Shown here piece by piece: positions 14,575 to 19,424 of a stretch of DNA of 19,424 bases. The notes under the pieces are model-generated. The model did no database searches. It had not been told where the DNA came from and was given only the letters and a program-made list of their open reading frames with translations. The DNA is taken from assembly GCA_937907585.1 (NCBI GenBank), contig CALCVH010000176.1, forward strand, positions 1-19,424, written 5' to 3'. A program made the translations under genes and the position numbers. Position 1 is the first letter of the stretch; the number at the start of each line of letters is the position of its first letter. The stretch is from an uncultured Bacillota bacterium (GTDB taxonomy: Bacteria; Bacillota_I; Bacilli_A; Izemoplasmatales; UBA1188).

Positions 14575-15567
14575 ATGAAGAGTGTTTACTGTCTATATTC
14601 TATGGACAATAGAAGAATAATAAAATATAGAAATAAAATCATCGAAGAATCTCAAGTCGATGATTTTAATATATCAATTTTTGATTTAGATAATTCAAGT
14701 CTTGAACAGGCTATAGAAAGCGCTAATTCAATACCATTTCTATCTGATAAAAGAATCGTTGTGATGAGCAACGCATCATTTTTAGGTAAACTTTCAAGAG
14801 GAGATGAAAAATCTAAGAATGAACCAGTGAACCTTTCTAGATTAGAAGAATATCTATCTAATCCTTTATCCTCTACTATACTGATTATTGAATGTCCAAA
14901 AGATGCGTTAGATTCTAAAAAAGAAGCTGTAAAGATAATCAGAGATAATAAATATGATATAGAATTAAAAATTCCTGATAAACCAACAATCATAAAATAT
15001 ATCGATGATAAAGTTAAAGAAAAGAACTGTTTTATCAAAACAGATGCGAGAGATGAATTAATAAGAAGAGTATCTGATGATCCAATGAATTTTGAATCAG
15101 AAATAGAAAAACTCTTTCTATATATGGAAACTTCTAAGAAGAGAGTTATTACTAAGAACATAATTCAAGGATTGATTGTTGATAGTCAATCAGCTAATAT
15201 ATTTGAACTTATGAACGCTCTTCTTGAAAGCAATAAAAAAAGAGCTCTTGAAATCTATTATGAACTAATAGAAGAAAATAATGAACCTTTAAAAATTCTT
15301 GGTTTCTTAATTAATAGATTCACTCAGATTCTATATACTAAGGAAATGTTAAGAGATAGAAAAATAACTAAGGAAGATATCGCTAAAATATTACAGGTAT
15401 CAAGTGGACAAGCTTACTACATCACTAAGAACGCTAGAGAAATAGATTATAAGAAACTATCTAAGTGTTTAAATGATTTAAAGGAATTAGATTACAGTAC
15501 TAAAGTAGACTTTAAATATGGCAGTGATGAAGGTCTTGGATTTGAATTATTTCTCTTAAAACAATAA
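14575..15567 (+). CDS. holA: DNA polymerase III subunit delta
   Basis: Clamp-loader subunit that opens the beta sliding clamp. 330 aa, normal size. The N-terminal domain starts SVYCLYSMDNRRIIKY, where the delta family has the LLYGED..LI pattern, and contains IPFLSDKRIVVMSNASFL, the family's clamp-contact region. The remaining segments (PDKPTIIKYIDDKVKEKN, SQSANIFELMNALLE, the helical C-terminal collar ending LGFELFLLKQ) also match the delta subunit. There is no functional P-loop, as expected for delta. The gene follows comEC, the same order as comEC-holA in Bacillus and relatives. The start codon coincides with the predicted transcription start; alternative starts would remove the first beta strand. 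Confidence 0.93.
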   Translation: MKSVYCLYSMDNRRIIKYRNKIIEESQVDDFNISIFDLDNSSLEQAIESANSIPFLSDKRIVVMSNASFLGKLSRGDEKSKNEPVNLSRLEEYLSNPLSSTILIIECPKDALDSKKEAVKIIRDNKYDIELKIPDKPTIIKYIDDKVKEKNCFIKTDARDELIRRVSDDPMNFESEIEKLFLYMETSKKRVITKNIIQGLIVDSQSANIFELMNALLESNKKRALEIYYELIEENNEPLKILGFLINRFTQILYTKEMLRDRKITKEDIAKILQVSSGQAYYITKNAREIDYKKLSKCLNDLKELDYSTKVDFKYGSDEGLGFELFLLKQ

Positions 15568-15586
15568 AAAAAGAAGCTAAGCTTCT
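15565..15586 (-). terminator. Terminator of rpsT (possibly bidirectional)
   Basis: Hairpin AGAAGC-TAA-GCTTCT at 15572-15586. On the minus strand it is followed by a run of T (the A-run at 15566-15571), an ideal terminator for rpsT. On the plus strand the trailing sequence CAATTTATTG is poor in T, so it may serve holA only weakly. Confidence 0.85.
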
Positions 15587-15600
15587 CAATTTATTGAATA

Positions 15601-15855
15601 TTAAGCTAATGCATTAACATGTTTAGCAAGTCTTGACTTTTGGTTAGCAACATAGTTCTTATGTACAATACCTTTTGCGCAAGCCTTATCTAATTTTGTA
15701 AATGCTACAACTAAAGCTTTATTTCCTTCTTCTTTATTTTCAGCTTTTTCAACAGCTTTGATCGCAGTCTTTAAAGAAGATTTGAATGAAGTATTTTGAA
15801 GATTATGTTTTCTGCTAGTTTTAATAGTCTTCTTATCACTTTTGATATTTGCCAT
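15601..15855 (-). CDS. rpsT: 30S ribosomal protein S20
   Basis: 84-aa basic primary-binding protein of the 16S rRNA 5' domain. The sequence starts MANIKSDKKTIKTSRKHNLQN (family pattern MANIKSA-KR-) and has the three long Lys/Ala-rich helices with the conserved KGIVHKN-A-KSRLAK near the end. A strong GGAGG ribosome site (15864-15868 on the plus strand, read in reverse) precedes the ATG. It is the only gene on the minus strand, convergent to holA and divergent from cvfB; the single-gene rpsT next to holA is the arrangement found across Firmicutes. Confidence 0.96.
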   Translation of the reverse strand: MANIKSDKKTIKTSRKHNLQNTSFKSSLKTAIKAVEKAENKEEGNKALVVAFTKLDKACAKGIVHKNYVANQKSRLAKHVNALA

Positions 15856-15882
15856 ATTATTTCCTCCACTTAACGATTAAGC

Positions 15883-15911
15883 ATTATAGCAAATATTAGA
15901 ACAAAAATCAA
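15883..15911 (-). promoter_or_regulatory. Sigma-A promoter of rpsT
   Basis: On the minus strand: TTGATT (15906-15911), 17-bp spacer, TATAAT (15883-15888), with TGC directly before the -10 box (extended -10). This is the most complete promoter in the window, as suits a ribosomal protein gene. Confidence 0.88.
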
Positions 15912-15947
15912 GCGAATAATTAACAAGTATTTATGTGAGGCAAAAAG

Positions 15948-16793
15948 ATGATTATAGGCGAAATTAATGAGTTTAAGGTAAAGAGAGTTGCGGATATTTC
16001 TTATATTCTTGATGATGGAGATCAAGAAGTATTTTTACATAAAAAAGAAGCATTAACAGAACACGAAGTTGGTGATACTGTTAAAGCATTTATCTATCTT
16101 GATTCTAGAAGAAGAGTGTGTGCTAGCGAGAATACGCCATTAATTACCGTATCAAAACCAGCGTTCTTAAAAGTTGTTGATGTGAAGGATGAAATTGGTT
16201 ATTTCTTATATTACGGTATGCCTAAAGACCTTCTTTTATCTAAAGATGATTGTATATTTGAAGAATCTGAAAAACCAATGATAGGGGATTATCTATTTGT
16301 ATATATAATGGTTTCAAATGGCTCATTTAGAGCTAGACTTGTTTCTAAAGCAAGATATAGTGAATACTTACATCCAGAAACAGTTTTAAGAGAAAAAGAT
16401 TTCTATAAGGTATTTGTTACATCTAGAAGCATTAATGGAATTACTTGTTATACAAAAGAAGGACATGAAGTATTCATATCTAGAGGAAACGATAGATACT
16501 TACATAGAATTGGCGAAGAACTTACTGTTGAGATTATTAAAAAAATAGATGATACACACTATCACGGCTCACTTCTTAAGAAGAAAGTTACTCAATTAGA
16601 TGAGGATTCAAAAAAAGTATATGAATATTTAAAAGTTCATAAAGATGTTGTGTTAAGTGAATCGATGTCACCAATTGAAATATATGGAATATTCCAGATG
16701 AGCAAAAGCGCATTTAAAAATGCGGTAGGTCGCCTTTATAAAGATAGACTAATAGAACTATCAAATGGCGTAATCAAATTAAAAGTTGAATAA
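15948..16793 (+). CDS. cvfB: CvfB/YitL-family S1 RNA-binding protein
   Basis: 281-aa protein with the CvfB layout: tandem S1-like OB folds (MIIGEINEFKVKRVADISYILDDG, FLHKKEA, VGDTVKAFIYLDSRRRVCAS; a second KPAFLKVVDVKDEIGYFLYYGMPKDLLL), a third S1-like part (residues about 135-205), and a C-terminal winged helix (SPIEIYGIFQMSKSAFKNAVGRLYKDRLIEL). Members bind RNA and affect virulence-factor expression in Staphylococcus; the molecular role is not settled. GTGAGG lies 7 bases before the ATG. It is transcribed away from rpsT; no convincing promoter was found in the shared intergenic region for this direction. The promoter of the next gene lies in its final codons. Confidence 0.87.
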   Translation: MIIGEINEFKVKRVADISYILDDGDQEVFLHKKEALTEHEVGDTVKAFIYLDSRRRVCASENTPLITVSKPAFLKVVDVKDEIGYFLYYGMPKDLLLSKDDCIFEESEKPMIGDYLFVYIMVSNGSFRARLVSKARYSEYLHPETVLREKDFYKVFVTSRSINGITCYTKEGHEVFISRGNDRYLHRIGEELTVEIIKKIDDTHYHGSLLKKKVTQLDEDSKKVYEYLKVHKDVVLSESMSPIEIYGIFQMSKSAFKNAVGRLYKDRLIELSNGVIKLKVE

Positions 16794-16814
16794 TAGAGAA
16801 TATTATTATATAAT
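16786..16814 (+). promoter_or_regulatory. Sigma-A promoter of yebC-pgsA
   Basis: TTGAAT (16786-16791), 17-bp spacer, TATAAT (16809-16814). The -35 box overlaps the last codon and stop of cvfB. It has the same boxes and spacing as the alaS promoter. Start near 16821; the leader includes AGGAGA before the ATG. Confidence 0.85.
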
Positions 16815-16852
16815 ATTACGAATAAAAATTTTAAATTATAGGAGAATTTATT

Positions 16853-17581
16853 ATGGGAAGAGCACATGAAGTTAGAGCCGCTAGTATGGCGAAAACAAAT
16901 TTAGCAAAAAGTAAATTATATTCTAAATATGGAAAGTTAATTTACATGGAAGCACGAAATGGTGCAGATCCAACAGCGAACCTTAAATTAAGAGCTTTAA
17001 TTGATAAAGCTAAAAAGGATCAAGTTCCTGCAGATGTTATTAAACGTAATATCGAAAAAGCTAAAGGTGGAACTGGTGAAGCATATTTAGATTGTAGATA
17101 TGAAGCATACGGACCTAGCGGATCAACATTCGTTATTGAATGCTTAACAGATAATTCAAATAGAACTATCTCTTCATTAAAAGGATATTTTAGTAAATGC
17201 GGTTGTCATCTTGGATCAACCGGTTCAGTAACATACAACTATGATTATGTTGGAACAATTGTTACAAAAGGTTTAGATGAAGAAGCAGTATTTGAAGCAG
17301 TAGCGATGGCTGATATTGAAGTATTAGATGTTGCGACTGAAGACGATACAGTTGTTATTACTGCAAAACCTAGTGATGTATCTGCAGTTAAAGATGCATT
17401 AACTGCTGCTAAAGCTGATATTGAAATCGTTTCTGATGAAGTATCTTGGATTGCTAAAGACTATGTTTCTTTACCAGATGAAGATATTGAAAAAGTACAA
17501 AGATTTATGGGTTTACTTGGTGAAAATGATGACGTATCAAGCGTTTATCATAATATAGATAATTTACCAGAAGAGGAATAA
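16853..17581 (+). CDS. YebC/TACO1-family protein, YeeN/YeeI-like branch
   Basis: 242-aa protein of the YebC family, which includes transcription-regulator annotations (PmpR) and translation factors related to mitochondrial TACO1 that ease ribosome stalling. MGRAHEVRAAS at the start differs from the MAGHSKW of standard YebC and is closer to the YeeN/YeeI branch (MGRKW). Other family segments are clear: SKYGKLIYMEARNGADPTANLKLR, RYEAYGPSGSTFVIE, NRTISSLKGYFSKCGCHLGSTGSVTYNYD. Codon use here is close to that of recA, implying high expression. AGGAGA precedes the ATG and its TAA overlaps the pgsA start (TAATG). A translation-related role is inferred from recent work on the family. Confidence 0.88.
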   Translation: MGRAHEVRAASMAKTNLAKSKLYSKYGKLIYMEARNGADPTANLKLRALIDKAKKDQVPADVIKRNIEKAKGGTGEAYLDCRYEAYGPSGSTFVIECLTDNSNRTISSLKGYFSKCGCHLGSTGSVTYNYDYVGTIVTKGLDEEAVFEAVAMADIEVLDVATEDDTVVITAKPSDVSAVKDALTAAKADIEIVSDEVSWIAKDYVSLPDEDIEKVQRFMGLLGENDDVSSVYHNIDNLPEEE

Positions 17582-18156
17582 TGAACCTTCCAAATAAGCT
17601 TACTTTATCAAGAATACTTGCGGTATTAGTTATTACGTTATTGTATTTTATATTTAAAGATGCAATATGGAACATTTACTTGATAGCTGGTTTATTCTTG
17701 TTAGCGTCTTTCACAGATTTCTTAGATGGAAAGATTGCGAGAAAATATAATTTAGTAACTGGCTTTGGTAAATTGATGGATCCACTTGCGGATAAGTTGC
17801 TTGTAATAGCCTTAATAATCATCTTAATTGATTTAGGTTCAATTCCATATATTTGGCTATTACTAATCGTTATCGCTAGAGAATTATTAGTTTTAGGCGT
17901 TAGACTTGTCGCTCTTGAACAAGATAAATCTAATGTTATCGCAGCTGATTTCTTCGGCAAAGCAAAAACTATGACACAAATGGTTTCATTAACAATACTT
18001 ATCCTTCATTATGGTATTTCATTATCTGTTGATAATACATTCACTAATGTGATTTACTATGTAGGATTAGTGCTATTCTATATCTCAATGGTTCTTCTTG
18101 TAATAAGCGGAACAGAAATTTTTATAAAAAATAAAAAATATTTTTCTACAAAATAG
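17581..18156 (+). CDS. pgsA: CDP-diacylglycerol--glycerol-3-phosphate 3-phosphatidyltransferase
   Basis: Integral membrane enzyme that makes phosphatidylglycerophosphate, the committed step to phosphatidylglycerol and cardiolipin. The CDP-alcohol phosphotransferase signature is complete: Asp46, Asp49-Gly50, Ala53-Arg54, Gly63, Asp67 and Asp71 in the spacing D-x2-D-G-x2-A-R-x8-G-x3-D-x3-D. The N-terminal NLPNKLTLSRI is typical of PgsA, and about six hydrophobic helices span the 191 residues. The start overlaps the yebC stop by one base. It sits next to recA as in B. subtilis, but cinA, normally between them, is gone. Its TAG stop shares the G with the recA upstream element. Confidence 0.95.
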   Translation: MNLPNKLTLSRILAVLVITLLYFIFKDAIWNIYLIAGLFLLASFTDFLDGKIARKYNLVTGFGKLMDPLADKLLVIALIIILIDLGSIPYIWLLLIVIARELLVLGVRLVALEQDKSNVIAADFFGKAKTMTQMVSLTILILHYGISLSVDNTFTNVIYYVGLVLFYISMVLLVISGTEIFIKNKKYFSTK

Positions 18157-18185
18157 CACTTTTCGAGTATGTATTAAGTGAGGAG
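18156..18185 (+). promoter_or_regulatory. Competence-like promoter element upstream of recA
   Basis: GCACTTTTCGAGTATGTATTAAGTGAGGAG. It matches the comEA element at 25 of 30 positions, including GCACTT and GAGTATGTATTA, and ends in the recA ribosome site (GAGGAG, 7 bases before the ATG). It begins at the last base of the pgsA stop. No standard -35/-10 pair is visible in the 36-bp gap. A LexA-type box (CGAAC-N4-GTTCG) is absent, so control through SOS is not supported by the sequence. Confidence 0.55.
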
Positions 18186-18192
18186 ATAAAAA

Positions 18193-19191
18193 ATGGAAAA
18201 AGAAGAAAAACGTTTAAAACTTCAATCTGCAATGAAAGAGATTGAAAAAGCATTTGGAAAAGGATCAGTAATGGTTCTTGGAGAAAAAAACAATGATGCA
18301 ACTGTAGAAGCTATTCCTAGTGGTTCTATCTCACTTGATGCTGCACTTGGTATCGGAGGATATCCAAAAGGAAGAATTATCGAAATCTATGGTCCTGAAT
18401 CAGGCGGTAAAACTACTCTTGCATTAGAAGCTATTGCATCATGCCAAAAGAATGGCGGATTCGCAGCTTTCATCGATGCTGAACATGCATTAGATCCAAA
18501 GTATGCACAAGCCCTTGGAGTAGATTTTGAAAGCTTAATCCTATCTCAACCAGATTCTGGTGAACAAGCTTTAGAAATCACTGACACTCTGGCTAGATCA
18601 GGCGCAATTGATATGATAGTAGTCGATTCTGTTGCTGCACTTGTACCTGAAGCTGAAATCAGAGGTGAAATGGGAGACCAGATGGTTGGTGCTCAAGCTA
18701 GACTAATGAGCCAAGCTATGAGAAAACTAACATCAGGATTATCTCAAAACAAATGCACCTGTATCTTTATCAACCAGATAAGAGAAAAAGTTGGAGTTAT
18801 GTTTGGAAACCCAGAAACAACACCTGGTGGTAGAGCTTTGAAGTTCTTCTCATCTGTAAGAATTGAAATCAGAAGAGGAGATCAAATCAAAGATGGTCAA
18901 AACATCTCTGGTACATTCGCTAAAATTAAGATCGTTAAAAACAAAGTTGCTGCGCCGTTCAAATCTTGTGAAATTGAACTAGTATTTGGAGAAGGAATAT
19001 CTCAAGCAGGTGAGCTCGTTGATTTAGGATCTGAATTAGGCATTCTAACAAAGAGTGGAGCTTGGTATTCTTATAAAGGCGAAAAGATTGGTCAAGGTAG
19101 AGAAGCCGCTAAAACATATATCAAGAATAACGCTGATGTTATGGAAGAAATTAACACTTCTATAAGACAAGCTTTAGGACTGACTAATTAA
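18193..19191 (+). CDS. recA: Recombinase A
   Basis: Strand-exchange recombinase for repair and for integrating transforming DNA. 332 aa with Walker A GPESGGKTT (67-75), Walker B-like MIVVDSVAALVP, the L1 loop EIRGEMGDQMVGAQARLMSQ, and the L2 region CTCIFINQIREKVGVMFGNPETTPGGRALKFFSS. The C-terminal domain ends at NTSIRQALGLTN; the longer acidic tail found in many RecA proteins is missing, so the protein is slightly short but the core is intact. The gene is preceded by the element shared with comEA. The ATG follows GAGGAG by 7 bases. Confidence 0.98.
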   Translation: MEKEEKRLKLQSAMKEIEKAFGKGSVMVLGEKNNDATVEAIPSGSISLDAALGIGGYPKGRIIEIYGPESGGKTTLALEAIASCQKNGGFAAFIDAEHALDPKYAQALGVDFESLILSQPDSGEQALEITDTLARSGAIDMIVVDSVAALVPEAEIRGEMGDQMVGAQARLMSQAMRKLTSGLSQNKCTCIFINQIREKVGVMFGNPETTPGGRALKFFSSVRIEIRRGDQIKDGQNISGTFAKIKIVKNKVAAPFKSCEIELVFGEGISQAGELVDLGSELGILTKSGAWYSYKGEKIGQGREAAKTYIKNNADVMEEINTSIRQALGLTN

Positions 19192-19195
19192 TAAT

Positions 19196-19216
19196 AAAAA
19201 AACGCTATAAATAGCG
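19196..19216 (-). terminator. Hairpin after recA, terminator-like on the minus strand
   Basis: CGCTAT-AA-ATAGCG (19203-19216) directly preceded by seven A (19196-19202). Read on the minus strand it is a perfect stem followed by seven T, so it could end a transcript entering from the right of the window. On the plus strand there is no T-tract. Confidence 0.6.
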
Positions 19217-19235
19217 ATATTCTAATATTTAAAAC

Positions 19236-19292
19236 AATGGATAATTATGGATTTTTACTCAACTAACGCCCATAATTATCCATTTTTATTAT
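19236..19292 (+). terminator. Strong intrinsic terminator of recA
   Basis: AATGGATAATTATGG (19236-19250) pairs with CCATAATTATCCATT (19270-19284) in a 15-bp perfect stem with a 19-nt loop, followed by TTTTATTAT. It lies 45 bases after the recA stop. The rest of the window to 19424 is AT-rich, with no coding sequence I can support. Confidence 0.8.
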
Positions 19293-19424
19293 AAAAATAT
19301 TTAATTTCCTTTTGATAACCTTTTCATTAAAAGATTACTTAATTGAAAAAGTAAACGCAACAAAATAATACATTCATTAAAGAAATCGATATTTTGAGAT
19401 ATATTGAAGATTTTAACGCATCAA

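Noticed and set aside
14652..15161. 169-codon minus-strand open frame opposite holA
   Set aside because: Antisense to a well-supported gene, with no family resemblance or ribosome site; it is a by-product of AT-rich codon use.
15912..15919. GCGAATAA upstream of cvfB as a competence box
   Set aside because: It lacks GCACTT and GAGTATG, is one short match in AT-rich DNA, and CvfB is not a competence gene.
16817..16824. TACGAATA, an exact streptococcal cin-box
   Set aside because: It sits downstream of a perfect TTGAAT-17-TATAAT promoter, at the predicted transcription start of yebC, a housekeeping gene; most likely chance.
18121..18192. LexA (SOS) box before recA
   Set aside because: No CGAAC-N4-GTTCG or close variant is present.
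19343..19371. TTGAAA-17-TAATAC as a promoter for a gene to the right
   Set aside because: The -10 matches consensus at only 3 of 6 positions, whereas the clear promoters here have TATAAT; no start codon with a ribosome site follows within the window.
1..19424. CRISPR array, tRNA, rRNA, insertion sequence or prophage genes
   Set aside because: No regularly spaced repeats, no tRNA-like cloverleaf, no rRNA segment and no transposase or phage protein were seen on either strand.

Overview
This 19.4-kb stretch comes from a low-GC (about 30% by eye), low-complexity Firmicutes-type chromosome. Arg is almost always AGA, and intergenic DNA is AT-rich with clear TTGAAN-17 bp-TATAAT promoters. Gene content and order match Bacillus subtilis blocks (recD2-alaS-ruvX-yrzB-yrrM-yrrN-yrrO-udk-greA-mtnN; yqeG-yqeH-yqeK-rsfS; comEA-comEC-holA-rpsT; pgsA-recA), but the blocks are pruned. 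TGA is a real stop (alaS, ruvX, yqeG, yqeK and comEA end with it) and Trp is TGG, so this is not the Mycoplasma code. A small-genome Bacilli lineage near Erysipelotrichales or the deep Mollicutes relatives (RF39-like gut bacteria) would fit; that placement is inference.

Layout. 1-152: tail of a RecD2-type helicase. 153-434: promoter plus an alanine T-box riboswitch. 435-7023: tightly overlapping operon alaS-ruvX-DUF1292-trmR-trhP1-trhP2-udk, covering alanyl-tRNA synthesis, Holliday junction/RNA processing, wobble-uridine hydroxylation and methylation, and uridine salvage. 7024-8210: greA-mtnN with their own promoter and a terminator. 8211-10839: yqeG-yqeH-yqeK-rsfS (ribosome assembly GTPase, Ap4A hydrolase, ribosome silencing factor); aroE, yhbY and nadD, present here in Bacillus, are missing. 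10880-11887: an accessory RelB-like antitoxin/PIN toxin module bracketed by an 80-bp perfect direct repeat. 11892-15567: comEA-comEC (DNA uptake) and holA. 15601-15855: rpsT on the minus strand. 15948-18156: cvfB, a YebC-family gene and pgsA. 18193-19191: recA. The last 233 bases hold hairpin terminators and no gene that can be supported.

The most interesting points are linked. The 80-bp repeat that brackets the toxin-antitoxin module contains a terminator, a promoter-like element and a Shine-Dalgarno sequence, and its second copy is the upstream region of comEA. A 30-bp part of it (GCACTTYTYGAGTATGTATTA plus the ribosome site) recurs with 25/30 identity directly upstream of recA, the other DNA-transformation gene here, and at no other gene. 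This looks like a competence-regulon promoter that differs from both the sigma-A promoters in the window and the published cin-box. The module appears to have been inserted by recombination at that element: loss by recombination between the repeats would leave comEA with an intact promoter. Two genes, yqeG and holA, have strong promoters whose predicted transcription start is at or next to the ATG, suggesting leaderless mRNAs.
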